Part shown: piece by piece, positions 35,608 to 44,464 of the stretch | Numbering within the stretch: position 1 is the stretch's first letter | Layout: each line of letters opens with the position of its first letter | Source of the DNA: an uncultured Sphingomonadaceae bacterium | Lineage (GTDB): Bacteria; Pseudomonadota; Alphaproteobacteria; Sphingomonadales; Sphingomonadaceae | Assembly (NCBI GenBank): GCA_937995515.1 | Contig: CALKJZ010000002.1 | Location: forward strand, 62,001 to 126,000 | DNA: 64,000 bases | Reading direction: 5' to 3' | Position numbers and translations under genes: made by a program | The notes under the pieces: model-generated | The model's database searches: none | Seen by the model: only the letters and a program-made list of their open reading frames with translations | What the model was told of the DNA's origin: nothing

Positions 35608-35624
35608 TTGCGAACCAGTCGCAA
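35608..35624. promoter_or_regulatory. perfect inverted repeat TTGCGA-N5-TCGCAA, candidate operator
   Basis: TTGCGA (35608-35613), ACCAG, TCGCAA (35619-35624), 33 bp before the ATG of the gene at 35658, so a bound protein would overlap the promoter. The shape resembles alphaproteobacterial Fur-type iron boxes, but that identification is inference. No other copy was seen in the window. Confidence 0.45.
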
Positions 35625-35657
35625 CTATGTCAGAAGCGCTCCGAAAGGAGCCGTTTC

Positions 35658-36110
35658 ATGCACCCTCTCGAGCCTGCCCGCCACGAGCCTGCCCGCCACG
35701 AGCCTGCCGCCTTCCGGGCCACTCCGGCAGCCTTCCTGCCGCTGCCGGTTCCGGCCCGACCCGCAGGAGAGCGGCTGCTGCTCCTTGCCGTCCGCGTCTG
35801 GGGTTCCGGCCGCCGGCAGGGGGTCTGCCCGCACCATGGCCCGGCCGCGCTGCTCGGCCCGGCTGCCCGTCCGCTCAACACCCTTCTTGACACGCTGTGC
35901 GCAGCGGTGGGTGAGCCGCTGATGCTGCTGGCGCCCCGCGCGCTTGCGATCACGCCCGATGAGGCCATGCTGCTCGATCTCGTCGAGTGCGCCGGCCGCG
36001 GCGATACCGCGGGCGCGCGCACGCTGCTTGCCGACCGCGTCCCGCGCGCGGTCCAGGACCGTCTGATCGACCACGCCGGGCGGCTGGCGCTGCTCCTGCC
36101 CTCGGGCTGA
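35658..36110 (+). CDS. unknown 150-residue protein behind a palindromic operator
   Basis: I do not recognise the family. The N-terminus carries a repeated PARHE element encoded by a 15-bp tandem repeat. The rest has two recognisable blocks: VCPHHGPAALLGPAARPLNT with a CPHH motif, and ITPDEAMLLDLVECAGRGDT ending in a helical DRLIDHAGRLALLLPSG. No signal peptide or membrane helix is seen, so it is probably cytoplasmic. AAAGGAG lies 7 bp before the ATG. The upstream palindrome suggests specific regulation, perhaps by iron. Codon use fits the host. Confidence 0.65.
   Translation: MHPLEPARHEPARHEPAAFRATPAAFLPLPVPARPAGERLLLLAVRVWGSGRRQGVCPHHGPAALLGPAARPLNTLLDTLCAAVGEPLMLLAPRALAITPDEAMLLDLVECAGRGDTAGARTLLADRVPRAVQDRLIDHAGRLALLLPSG
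35670..35708 (+). repeat. 15-bp tandem repeat inside the unknown gene
   Basis: GAGCCTGCCCGCCAC occurs at 35670-35684 and 35685-35699, with a partial third copy to 35708. In frame it encodes EPARH EPARH EPA. Two exact units at DNA level suggest recent slippage. Confidence 0.8.
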
Positions 36111-36114
36111 GGCG

Positions 36115-36948
36115 TCAGAGGAGCTCGGTTGCAGCCCGCCACCAGTGCGCCGGCAGGCCGGCCGCAGCCGCGTTGCGATCCGCCGGTCGGGCGAAAAGCG
36201 CAAAGCAGGTCGCGCCCGAGCCGCTCATGCGGGCCAGCAGCACGCCCGGCCCCGCGCGCAACTGCTCCAGCACCTCGGCGATGACGGGCTCCCGCGCGAT
36301 TGCGGGCCGCTCAAGATCGTTGCGGCCGGCGCGTGCGACCTCGAGCGTTTCGCCCTCGGCAAGGGGGCCGCGATCGACCCCGTCCCAACCCCGAAACACC
36401 AGGCCGGTCGGCACCTCGACGCCGGGGTTCACAAGGAGAAGCGGCACGCCCGCAACGGGTGGCGCGGGCGCGAGAATGTCTCCGCGGCCGGTGCCCCGGC
36501 TGGTGCGGGAGGCAAGACAGGCGGGCACATCCGCGCCGAGCGCGGCGGCGAGGCGCTCGAGGTCGTCCGCGCCGGGGGCCGCACCCGTTGCCCGCGCGAG
36601 CAGCCTGAGCGTTGCGGCAGCATCGGCGCTGCCGCCGCCAAGGCCGGCGGCCGCGGGGATCCGCTTGTCCAGCCGAAAGGCAAAGCGCGCCCGTGTGCCC
36701 GATTGCGCTGCAAAGGCGTGGGCCGCGCGTAGCACGAGGTTGGCCTCGGCCGGGCCTGCCGCCGCCGCAAAGGGCCCGGAAACGGCGAGCGACCAGTCCT
36801 CGGACTCCTCGGCGCTCAGCACGTCCCCGAACCGGGTGAAGGCAAAGAGCGTCTCGATCCGGTGCCAGCCCTCGGGCATCCGTTCGCGCACGTGAAGGGC
36901 GAGGTTGACCTTGGCCGGCGCATGTTCGCGTGTCGCGACGGGAGCCAT
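36115..36948 (-). CDS. ispE: 4-diphosphocytidyl-2-C-methyl-D-erythritol kinase
   Basis: 277 residues of the GHMP kinase superfamily. N-terminal APAKVNLALHVRERMPEGWH with substrate-binding Lys, ATP-binding RIPAAAGLGGGSADAAATLR (PxxxGLGGGSxDAA), C-terminal LLARMSGSGATCFALFA. Fourth step of the non-mevalonate isoprenoid pathway. ATG 36948 is 20 bp after the stop of the upstream TPR gene, with which it is probably co-transcribed; this tetratricopeptide-ispE order is common in sphingomonads. Confidence 0.94.
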   Translation of the reverse strand: MAPVATREHAPAKVNLALHVRERMPEGWHRIETLFAFTRFGDVLSAEESEDWSLAVSGPFAAAAGPAEANLVLRAAHAFAAQSGTRARFAFRLDKRIPAAAGLGGGSADAAATLRLLARATGAAPGADDLERLAAALGADVPACLASRTSRGTGRGDILAPAPPVAGVPLLLVNPGVEVPTGLVFRGWDGVDRGPLAEGETLEVARAGRNDLERPAIAREPVIAEVLEQLRAGPGVLLARMSGSGATCFALFARPADRNAAAAGLPAHWWRAATELL

Positions 36949-36968
36949 CCGCGCAGCCGGCCTGCCGC

Positions 36969-38732
36969 TCAGCGCTGGGCGAGTGCCGCATCGAGGCCGT
37001 AGCGCAGCTTGGCATCCAGCTGTTCGGCCAGCGGCCCGGGCGGATCGAGCGCGCGCGCGGCGCGCCATAGGTGGCGCGCCTCGATCCGGCGGCCCACCCG
37101 CCACAGCGCATCGCCCAGATGGTCGGCGACCGTCGGGTCGGCAGGCTCGGCCGCGCGCGCCTTCTCGAGCAGCGTGACCGCCTCCTCGAACCGGCCGCGC
37201 CGGAACGCCGCCCAGCCCTTCGAGTCGATGATCGCGCCATTGTCCGGCTGGGCCGCAAAGGCCTCGGCGATCAGCGCCTCGGCCTCGTCGAGCTTCAGGT
37301 TCCGGTCGAGCAGCGAATAGCCGAGATAGTTGAGGATCACGGCATTGCCCGGCTGCAGGGCCAGCGCCCGGCGCAGATCCGGCTCCGCGGCTGCGAAATC
37401 GCCCGCCTGTTCATGTGCCGCCCCGCGCAGGAAGAAGAGCGAGGCATGTTCGGGGCCGGGCTCGCCCGCAATTCCGGCGATGGCCTGCGTCAGCGCCGCC
37501 ACCGTGCCGGCGTGGTTGGATGCCGCGCGCTCGATCTCGGCCAGCCGCACCCAATCCTCCAGTCGCGGCGCGCCCCGCCCCAGCAGACCCTGCAGGGCGG
37601 CCCTTGCCGCGTCGTGCCGCCCCTCGCCGGAGAGGATCGCGGCGCGTTGCCGGACCGCATGCGGCCAAAGCGGGCTCTCGGGCGCAACCCGGTCGAGTGC
37701 GGCGAGTGCAAGGTCCGGCTGGCCCTGCCGCGCAAGCGCCTCGGCCACCTCCAGCCAGCCCTCTGCCATGCCCGGCGCTGCCAGGGTGGCCACCCGCGCA
37801 AAGGCGCCGGCCGGCGCGGGGTTCCGCTCGCGCGCGAGATCGACTGCCAGGCGGACGAAGAGGAGCGCGAGCCCCTCGGCAGCATTTGAGGGAAGGCCAC
37901 CCAGCCGCCGCCCGGGAAGCTGCGGGCTGGCCACGAGGCGCGCGCGCGCGTCAGCCAGCATTGGCTCATCTGCCGGGCCGGCGCCAAGGGTGGTGATCGC
38001 CCGTTCGCGCCATGCCCGGTCGCTCGCGGCCGCCTCGAGGGCCGCGGCTGCGGCGGCAATCCGCACCCGGGGCGCGGCCGCCCCCGCTTCCAGAAGCGCG
38101 CCATAGGCGGATGCTGCTTCCGGCCAGCGCCGGGCCAGCGCCAGCACATGGGCGCGATGCTCGGCGAAGTACGACCGCGTGAGCCGCGGGACATCCTCGC
38201 GCGCAAGAAGCGCAAGCGCTGCCTCGGCATTGCCGCGGCCGACGTGCCCATAGGCCTCCATGATGGTGGCAACGATCGGCGGTCCGGAGCCGGCGAACGG
38301 ATCCGCATAGCGTGCCCGCGCCCGGTCGTAGGCCCGCCAGTCGCCCCGCCCGGCGGCGTCGGCCGCAAGCACGAGAGCCGGCAGCGTCTCGGCAAACGGC
38401 ACCGGCAAGAGCGCATCGTCGGGCTTGCGCGTCTCCTCTGGAAGGAGCGCGCGGGCGAGCTCTACGGCGGCCGCCCGGTCTCCTGCCAGAAGGGCCGAGG
38501 CAAAGGCCCTGCGCTGCACCGATTGATCGGCCCCGTCAAAGCGCAGCGCCGCACCGAATGCGCGCACGGCCGTCTCATGGTCCCGCTCGGCAGCTGCAAA
38601 CCGACCGAGCACATAGGCCTGGAGGCCGCGCCCACCCGTGCCGTCGGCCGCGGTTGCAAGCACCGGACCGGAAAGCCCCGGCACGCCAGGGAGAAGGGCG
38701 GCGGAGAGAAGGCAGAACAGGCTGCGGCGCAT
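36969..38732 (-). CDS. exported tetratricopeptide-repeat protein
   Basis: 587 residues with a signal peptide (MRRSLFCLLSAALLPGVPGL). The first repeats (LQAYVLGRFAAAERDHETAV) are followed by a helical middle and a well-kept C-terminal TPR array: DFAAAEPDLRRALALQPGNA, LNYLGYSLLDRNLKLDEAEA, FRRGRFEEAVTLLEKARAAE and HLGDALWRVGRRIEARHLWR. A protein-interaction role in the periplasm is likely; no enzymatic motif is seen. Confidence 0.85.
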   Translation of the reverse strand: MRRSLFCLLSAALLPGVPGLSGPVLATAADGTGGRGLQAYVLGRFAAAERDHETAVRAFGAALRFDGADQSVQRRAFASALLAGDRAAAVELARALLPEETRKPDDALLPVPFAETLPALVLAADAAGRGDWRAYDRARARYADPFAGSGPPIVATIMEAYGHVGRGNAEAALALLAREDVPRLTRSYFAEHRAHVLALARRWPEAASAYGALLEAGAAAPRVRIAAAAAALEAAASDRAWRERAITTLGAGPADEPMLADARARLVASPQLPGRRLGGLPSNAAEGLALLFVRLAVDLARERNPAPAGAFARVATLAAPGMAEGWLEVAEALARQGQPDLALAALDRVAPESPLWPHAVRQRAAILSGEGRHDAARAALQGLLGRGAPRLEDWVRLAEIERAASNHAGTVAALTQAIAGIAGEPGPEHASLFFLRGAAHEQAGDFAAAEPDLRRALALQPGNAVILNYLGYSLLDRNLKLDEAEALIAEAFAAQPDNGAIIDSKGWAAFRRGRFEEAVTLLEKARAAEPADPTVADHLGDALWRVGRRIEARHLWRAARALDPPGPLAEQLDAKLRYGLDAALAQR

Positions 38733-38785
38733 GATCGTGGGATTCGTCCTCGGTGCCGGCGGCCGGTGCGGCAGCGCCTGCCGCC

Positions 38786-39541
38786 TCAGCCGACCTGGAA
38801 CCAGCCGGTTATAGCAAGGCGTGTCGCCGGCGACCACTGTGGCACGAAGCTCACATGGTGCCGCTGCGGCACGGCAAACAGGTTGAGCGCGTTGTAGCGC
38901 GGCTGGAACCCTTCCACGATGTCGCCGTCGGCATCGAAGAAGTTGAGATAGCCCCCCCAGTCCGGGTGCCACCGGTCGGCAAAGTTCAGCACATAGGCCA
39001 CGCGCCAGCCGCGCTCGAGATGGCCATCGTCGTGGAGGCCGAGGAACTGGCCCGGCGCGAAGAGGGTCGCCTGGGCATCCGCCTTCACAAGGTCGGGCAT
39101 GCCGGTCACCTCGCGGACAAGGTCGAGCATCGGCCAGTCGTTGATGTGCTCGAGAAGCAGGGCGAGCGGCCCCTCGGGGTCCCAGCGTTCCCGATAGGCC
39201 GTGACCATCGGGTAGCGCTGGTAGACGAAGGCATAGTCCTGCCGGGCCATGCGGGTGGCGATCGCCCGGAGATAGGCGCTGCGGCGCTCGGGCGACAGCG
39301 CGCGAAGGCCTGCCGGCGACAGCGATTCCGGCTCCGGGCCGGCCTGGAGCGCAAGCCCCCAGGGGGTCTCCCGCTCGAGCACCCGGCGGATGGTTGCCGC
39401 CGTCTCGGGTGTGAGGACGTCGCGCACCTGCACGCGCCTGCGCTCGGCGAACCGGGCCCTGAGCGCCGCGCGGTCGAGCGACGGGTTGACATGGAACAGC
39501 GGGATCTCGCCCGCCGGAGCTCCGGCCTGCGGCTCAGGCAT
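38786..39541 (-). CDS. 2-oxoglutarate/Fe(II) dioxygenase (Ofd1/prolyl hydroxylase-like)
   Basis: 251 residues. The metal site is visible: QFLGLHDDGHLERGWRVAYV (HxD), distal histidine in VPQRHHVSFVPQW, and the 2-oxoglutarate-binding Arg in ATRLAITGWF; WGGYLNFFDADGDIV lies between. Substrates in this family include protein prolines and ribosomal proteins; here none can be named. ATG 39541 overlaps the end of parE by 8 bp, so it is translated with topoisomerase IV subunit B. Confidence 0.82.
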   Translation of the reverse strand: MPEPQAGAPAGEIPLFHVNPSLDRAALRARFAERRRVQVRDVLTPETAATIRRVLERETPWGLALQAGPEPESLSPAGLRALSPERRSAYLRAIATRMARQDYAFVYQRYPMVTAYRERWDPEGPLALLLEHINDWPMLDLVREVTGMPDLVKADAQATLFAPGQFLGLHDDGHLERGWRVAYVLNFADRWHPDWGGYLNFFDADGDIVEGFQPRYNALNLFAVPQRHHVSFVPQWSPATRLAITGWFQVG

Positions 39542-41510
39542 CGATGGCCTCGGCGTCGAGCCGCGCGGCATTGGCCTGGATGAACTGGAAGCGGTGCTCC
39601 GGCACGCGGCCCATCAGCCGCTCGACAAGGTCGCGCACCGGCGCCTCGCCCTGGTAGCTGTCTGGAAGCACGATGCGGAGCAGGGTGCGCGTGGCCGGGT
39701 CCATGGTCGTCTCGCGCAGCTGGGCGGGCGACATTTCGCCAAGGCCCTTGAACCGGCCGATCTCGACCTTGCGGCCGCGGAAGCGCGTGTCCATCAGCCG
39801 CGACAGATCAGCGTCGTCGCGCGCATAGGCCACCTCGCTTCCGGCCGCGACCCGGAAGAGCGGCGGCTGGGCAAGAAACAGGTGCCCGTCGCGCACCAGG
39901 CCCGGCATCTCGCGGAAGAAGAAGGTCATGAGCAGGGTGGCAATGTGGGCGCCGTCGACGTCGGCGTCGGTCATGATCACCACCCGTTCGTAGCGCAGCC
40001 GCGATCGATCATAGCTGTCGCGGGTGCCGCAGCCGAGCGCAAGCACGAGGTCCGCCACTTCCTGGTTCGCCGAAACCCTGGCGGCCGCCGCGCTTGCCAC
40101 ATTCAGGATCTTGCCACGGATGGGCAGGATGGCCTGCGTCTCCCGGTTGCGGGCCTGCTTGGCCGAGCCGCCCGCGGAATCCCCCTCGACGATGAACAGC
40201 TCGGTGCCCTCCGGCTCCTGCCGCGCACAGTCGGCAAGCTTGCCCGGAAGGCGCAGGTTGCGCCGCGAGATGGCCGTCTTGCGTTTCACCTCGCGCTCGG
40301 CGCGGCGTGCCAGCCGCTCCTCCATCCGCTCGATCACATGGCCGAGCAGCGCGCGGGCGCGGTCCGCATCCTCGGCCAGCCAGTGGTCGAGCCGATCGCG
40401 CAGCGCATTCTCCACCATCCGCGCGGCTTCGGGCGAGGCCAGCCGGTCCTTGGTCTGCGACTGGAACTGCGGCTCCTGCATGAAGAGCGAAAGAAGGACG
40501 ACCGCGCCCGAGAGCACATCCTCGGCGGCGAGCTCCGCGCCTTTCCTCAGGCCCATGAGGCCGGCGTGCGCGCGCAGCGACTTCACGACGGCGGTGCGCA
40601 GCCCCGCCTCGTGGGTGCCGCCATCGGGTGTCGGGATCGTGTTGCAGTAGAAGCTTGCCGAACCGTCGCCTGCCAGCGTCCAGGCGATGGCCCATTCCAC
40701 CTCGCCGGCCGCGCCGCCGTTCACCTTCGCGCGGCCGGTGAACGGCTGGTCGGTCACGGTCGGCTGCCCCGCGGTCTCCTCGGCGAGGCGGTCGGCCAGC
40801 CCCCCGGGGAAAAGGAAGGTCTGGGCCGAGGGAACCGGCTCGCGCGCCAGCTCCGGCGCACAGCTCCAGCGGATCTCGACGCCCGAGAACAGATAGGCCT
40901 TGGAGCGGGCGAGCCGCCACAGCCGCTCGGGCGAAAAGCGCGCCTCCGGCCCGAAGATCTCCCGGTCCGGGCGGAAGACGATGCTGGTGCCGCGCCGGTT
41001 GGGGGCCGGGCCGACGGCCGCCAGCGGGCCGAGCGGCGTGCCGCGCGCATAGGCCTGCCGGAACAGTTGCCGGTTGCGCGCCACCTCGACCACCAGCGTC
41101 TCCGACAGCGCGTTGACCACCGAAACGCCAACCCCGTGCAGCCCGCCCGAGGTCTGGTAGCTCCGGCCGGAGAATTTGCCTCCCGAATGAAGGGTTGTCA
41201 TCACCACCTCGAGCGCCGACCGGTCGGGAAAGCGCGGATGGGGCTCGACCGGGATCCCGCGGCCATTGTCGGTGATGGTCAGCCTGCCGTCGGCCGAAAG
41301 ATGCATCTCGATGCGCGTGGCATGTCCGGCAACCGCCTCGTCCATTGCATTGTCGAGCACTTCGGCGGCCAGATGGTGCAGCGCGCGCGCGTCGGTTCCG
41401 CCCACATACATGCCCGGCCGACGGCGGACCGGCTCGAGACCCTCGAGCACCTCGATCGCGCTTGCGTCATAGTCGGCAGGGGTGGCTGACGCCGAGAAGA
41501 GGTCGGTCAT
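39534..41510 (-). CDS. parE: DNA topoisomerase IV subunit B
   Basis: 658 residues, type of the GyrB/ParE family. ATPase domain: VLEGLEPVRRRPGMYVGGTD, EVLDNAMDEAVAG, TSGGLHGVGVSVVNALS. TOPRIM domain: LFIVEGDSAGGSAKQARNRE, LPIRGKILNVASA, VVIMTDADVDGAHIATLLMT. C-terminal RFKGLGEMSPAQLRETTMDP. The lack of the ~170-residue GyrB insertion and the short start (MTDLFSASATPADYDASAIE) favour ParE over GyrB. It decatenates chromosomes together with ParC, which is not in the window. Confidence 0.93.
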   Translation of the reverse strand: MTDLFSASATPADYDASAIEVLEGLEPVRRRPGMYVGGTDARALHHLAAEVLDNAMDEAVAGHATRIEMHLSADGRLTITDNGRGIPVEPHPRFPDRSALEVVMTTLHSGGKFSGRSYQTSGGLHGVGVSVVNALSETLVVEVARNRQLFRQAYARGTPLGPLAAVGPAPNRRGTSIVFRPDREIFGPEARFSPERLWRLARSKAYLFSGVEIRWSCAPELAREPVPSAQTFLFPGGLADRLAEETAGQPTVTDQPFTGRAKVNGGAAGEVEWAIAWTLAGDGSASFYCNTIPTPDGGTHEAGLRTAVVKSLRAHAGLMGLRKGAELAAEDVLSGAVVLLSLFMQEPQFQSQTKDRLASPEAARMVENALRDRLDHWLAEDADRARALLGHVIERMEERLARRAEREVKRKTAISRRNLRLPGKLADCARQEPEGTELFIVEGDSAGGSAKQARNRETQAILPIRGKILNVASAAAARVSANQEVADLVLALGCGTRDSYDRSRLRYERVVIMTDADVDGAHIATLLMTFFFREMPGLVRDGHLFLAQPPLFRVAAGSEVAYARDDADLSRLMDTRFRGRKVEIGRFKGLGEMSPAQLRETTMDPATRTLLRIVLPDSYQGEAPVRDLVERLMGRVPEHRFQFIQANAARLDAEAIDA

Positions 41511-41767
41511 GGGATGACCCTAGCCCGGCCCCGCATCGATTGGAACAGGCCGCGAACGCCTGCCACGCCTGTGGCCTTTCGGCAACGCCGGCGCATCGCC
41601 CGGCAGCCCCCTCCCATTTTTCATCTTGTGCCGCGCACCAAGATTCCGGCAAGCTTCATGGCCAAGAGAGCAAAGCTCCATCCTCCATGGAAGCCCCTGC
41701 GGCACGGCGCTGCACACCGCCGAAGACCTGTTCGACCGGCCTTCTGGCCATTTCTGGGGGATGTTTG

Positions 41768-42529
41768 ATGTCGTTCACAGCCTGCCGAACCCTTGCCCTC
41801 ATGGTCGCGCTGCCGCTTCTTGCGGCACAGCCGGCCTCCGCAGAGGAGGACAAGCCCGTCAGCTTCTCCGGCGAGGCCACCTTCGTCACCGATTACCGCT
41901 TCCGCGGCGTCAGCCTGTCCAACCGCGATCCGGCGGTCCAGGCCGGGCTGGAGATGGAGACCAAGCCCGGAATCTACGTGGGGCTCTGGGGCTCGTCGAT
42001 TGCCGAGTTCAACGGCGCCACCACCGAGATCGACCTCTACGGCGGCTGGCGCGGCAGCTTCGGGGCGATCTCCACCGACATTGGCATCATCGCCTACCTC
42101 TACCCGGGCGGCGTGGATACCAACATCTACGAGCTTTATGGCTCCGTCTCGGGTACGGTCGGCCCGGCCGAACTCACCGTGGGGCTGAACATCGCCCCCA
42201 ACCAGGGCAATCTCGACCGTTCCAGCCGCTACCTCTATTTCGGCAGCGCGTTCGGCATTCCCGACACACCGGTGACCATCAAGGGCAATCTCGGCTTCGA
42301 GCGCGGCGGGTTGGTGGCCGACGAAACCGGCCGCACCACCAAGAAGACCGACTGGCTGATCGGCGCGGACTTTGCCTTCGAGCCGCTGACGGTCGGTGTC
42401 GCCTATATTGGCAACGACCTTCCCCGGAGGTTCCAGGGGGTCCAGCCGCTGAGCACGCCCATCCCGGGCCAGCGCGCCAACGCGTTCGCCAAGAACACGA
42501 TCGTCGTCTCGCTCAGCATCGGCTTCTGA
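41768..42529 (+). CDS. TorF-family putative porin
   Basis: 253 residues with a signal peptide (MSFTACRTLALMVALPLLAA ending PASA). The mature part begins with FSGEATFVTDYRFRGVSLSN, the TIGR02001 signature, followed by alternating beta strands and a terminal aromatic residue (VVSLSIGF), as in outer-membrane barrels. Homologues are of unclear specificity. GGGGGATGTTTG precedes the ATG. A strong hairpin separates it from the convergent trigger factor gene. Confidence 0.88.
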   Translation: MSFTACRTLALMVALPLLAAQPASAEEDKPVSFSGEATFVTDYRFRGVSLSNRDPAVQAGLEMETKPGIYVGLWGSSIAEFNGATTEIDLYGGWRGSFGAISTDIGIIAYLYPGGVDTNIYELYGSVSGTVGPAELTVGLNIAPNQGNLDRSSRYLYFGSAFGIPDTPVTIKGNLGFERGGLVADETGRTTKKTDWLIGADFAFEPLTVGVAYIGNDLPRRFQGVQPLSTPIPGQRANAFAKNTIVVSLSIGF

Positions 42530-42534
42530 TGGCA

Positions 42535-42567
42535 GGCGCCCGCAGCGCCCTGCGCGCTGCGGGCGCC
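42535..42567. terminator. 14-bp perfect hairpin between convergent porin and tig genes
   Basis: GGCGCCCGCAGCGC (42535-42548) and GCGCTGCGGGCGCC (42554-42567) are fully complementary around CCTGC. It lies 5 bp after the porin stop and 7 bp from the tig stop, so it can act on both transcripts. There is no T-run. Confidence 0.6.
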
Positions 42568-42574
42568 TCAGCCC

Positions 42575-44176
42575 TCAGGCCTTGGCGGCCGCCTTGCGTG
42601 TGCGCGGCCTGCCAGAAGGCGGCTCGGGCCCGTCGCCCGGCTCGATCGGCCCGTCTACGGCCGCTGCGGCGGTCTTGCGCCGCCGTCCGGCCGGCGCCTG
42701 CGCGCCTGCTGCGTCGGCCTTTGGGCCCGCGGCCGGAGATCCGTCGTCGGCCCCTTGCCCGGTTGCCCCTGCGCGCGGGCTGCGCCCGGGCTTCTCCGCC
42801 GCCTTCTCCGCCTGCCCGGTCTGCGCGGGGGCGGCGGCTTCCGCAGCCCCGGCCACCGGCGTCTCGTCCTCGCTCTCGATTGCGGCCTCGAGCTCGGCCC
42901 GGGTCACGCGCCGCTCGGTCACCTCCGCCTTGGAGATGAGAAAGTCGACCACCTTCTCCTCGAACAGCGGCGCGCGCAGCTGGGCGGCAGCGAGCGGATT
43001 CTCGGCGAAGTGGCGCCGCACCTCGGCCTCCTCGCCCGGGTAGCGCGCGGCCTCCTGCGCCACCAGCCGGTTCATCTCGGCCTGCGAGATGGTGACCCCG
43101 TTGCGGGTGCCGATATCGGACAGGAGCAGGCCAAGGCGCACGCGCCGCTCGGCGATCCGGGCATATTCGGCCCGCTCGCCCTCCGCCTCGGCAAGTTCCT
43201 CTGCCGTCGCGCCTTCGGTCAGCTGGCGCCAGATCTGCGCGAACTCGGCGTCCACCATCGAGGGTGGCACCTCGAACCTGTAGGTTGCGGCCAGATGGTC
43301 GAGAAGCTTGCGCTTCATGTGGGTGCGGGTGAGACCGCGCAGCTCGGCTTCCACCCGCTCGCGCAGAACCTCCCTCAGCTGCGCAAGCGATTGCAGGCCG
43401 AGGTTGATGGCCAGCTGGTCGTCGACCGGTGGCACCTCCGCCGTCCTGACCGCCCTGACCGTCACGGCAAACACCGCCTCCCTGCCCGCGATGTCCGCGC
43501 GCGGATAGTCCGCGGGGATGGCAAGCCGCACCTCGCGCGCCTCGCCCGCGGCCACCCCTTCCAGCTGCGCCTCGAACCCGGGGATCAGCCGTCCGGAGCC
43601 AAGCTCGATTTCCATGCCGGTGCCGGTTCCGCCCTCGAACGCCTGCCCGTCGATCGTGCCGGCAAAATCCATCACCACAAGGTCGCCCGGCGCGGCCCGG
43701 TGCCCGGCCGGTGCATCGGTGAACCGCTTTTGCTGCCCGGCCAGCTGGGCGAGCGCGGCGTCAACCGCCGCCTCGTCGACCTCCACCACCAGCCGCTCGA
43801 GCGCGATCCCGTCCACCTTCGCCTCCGGCACCTCGGGCAGCACTTCGAGCGCCACATGCACCCGGATGTCCGAGCCGTCGGCCGGGTCGGACTCGAGGTC
43901 GATCGCGGGCTGCATTGCCGGCCGCAGGCTGCGGTCGGCGAGCAATTGCTTCACCCCTTCCGAGACCGCCTCCTGCACCGCCTCGGCGCGAAGCGCGGGC
44001 CCGTGCATCCGGCGGATGAGGTTGCCGGGCACCTTGCCGGGGCGGAACCCCGGCATCCGCACGCGCGGGGCCACCTCGGCAATCGCGGCAGCAACCTTCG
44101 CCTCGATGTCGGCAGCCGGAATCGTCAGCACATAGGCGCGCTTCAGGCCCTCGTTCAGCGTCTCGGTAACGTTCAT
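42575..44176 (-). CDS. tig: trigger factor (ribosome-bound chaperone, peptidyl-prolyl isomerase)
   Basis: 533 residues. N-terminal ribosome-binding domain with MPGFRPGKVPGNLIRRMHG (the GFRxGKxP loop, residues ~44-62), FKBP-type isomerase domain (GDLVVMDFAGTIDGQAFEGG, IPGFEAQLEGVAAGE), helical C-terminal domain (MKRKLLDHLAATYRFEVPPS) ending near residue 445. A further ~90-residue tail rich in Ala, Pro, Gly and Lys (ending RPRTRKAAAKA) exceeds the ~430 residues of the E. coli protein; such tails occur in sphingomonads. ATG 44176 (MNVTETLNEGLKRAYVL) is chosen. Confidence 0.95.
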   Translation of the reverse strand: MNVTETLNEGLKRAYVLTIPAADIEAKVAAAIAEVAPRVRMPGFRPGKVPGNLIRRMHGPALRAEAVQEAVSEGVKQLLADRSLRPAMQPAIDLESDPADGSDIRVHVALEVLPEVPEAKVDGIALERLVVEVDEAAVDAALAQLAGQQKRFTDAPAGHRAAPGDLVVMDFAGTIDGQAFEGGTGTGMEIELGSGRLIPGFEAQLEGVAAGEAREVRLAIPADYPRADIAGREAVFAVTVRAVRTAEVPPVDDQLAINLGLQSLAQLREVLRERVEAELRGLTRTHMKRKLLDHLAATYRFEVPPSMVDAEFAQIWRQLTEGATAEELAEAEGERAEYARIAERRVRLGLLLSDIGTRNGVTISQAEMNRLVAQEAARYPGEEAEVRRHFAENPLAAAQLRAPLFEEKVVDFLISKAEVTERRVTRAELEAAIESEDETPVAGAAEAAAPAQTGQAEKAAEKPGRSPRAGATGQGADDGSPAAGPKADAAGAQAPAGRRRKTAAAAVDGPIEPGDGPEPPSGRPRTRKAAAKA

Positions 44177-44236
44177 CCCATCCTCGGAAAATCGGCTCGG
44201 AACAGCGGCTGGGCCCGGGCGGATCTGGCGTCGGGC

Positions 44237-44321
44237 TGGTGCGGGCGGAGGGATTTGAACCCCCATGTCTTGCGACACCGGAACCTAAATCCGGCGCGTC
44301 TACCAGTTCCGCCACGCCCGC
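44237..44321 (-). tRNA. tRNA-Leu, anticodon UAG
   Basis: A class II tRNA, 85 bases including an encoded CCA. Acceptor stem GCGGGCG/CGCCCGC with discriminator A; anticodon stem CCGGA/TCCGG with loop TTTAGGT, giving anticodon TAG (reads CUA/CUN); a long variable arm GTGTCGCAAGACAT; T-arm GGGGTTCAAATCCCTCC. It lies between tig and the divergent indolepyruvate oxidoreductase gene. Confidence 0.95.
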
Positions 44322-44362
44322 CCAGGCGCCTTGCGGCCGGGCCCGTTGCAGCAAGGCGGCGA

Positions 44363-44390
44363 GCTATATCAGCCCTTGGGCGGCAGGCAA
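44363..44390 (-). promoter_or_regulatory. probable tRNA-Leu promoter
   Basis: On the minus strand: TTGCCT (44390-44385), 16-bp spacer, TATAGC (44368-44363). Transcription would start about 35 bases before the mature tRNA end at 44321. It overlaps the divergent promoter region of the next gene. Confidence 0.45.
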
Positions 44391-44393
44391 GCA

Positions 44394-44422
44394 TTGCAAT
44401 CCGGTTAAAAGGTAAGTATGAC
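44394..44422 (+). promoter_or_regulatory. probable promoter of the indolepyruvate oxidoreductase gene
   Basis: TTGCAA (44394-44399), 17-bp spacer, TATGAC (44417-44422). The start codon at 44465 would then have a leader of about 35 bases. An inverted TTAACC (GGTTAA at 44403-44408) lies within the spacer. Confidence 0.4.
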
Positions 44423-44464
44423 TGACATATCTGGCGGGTGGCGACCGCGGGGACGGAGAGCGAC

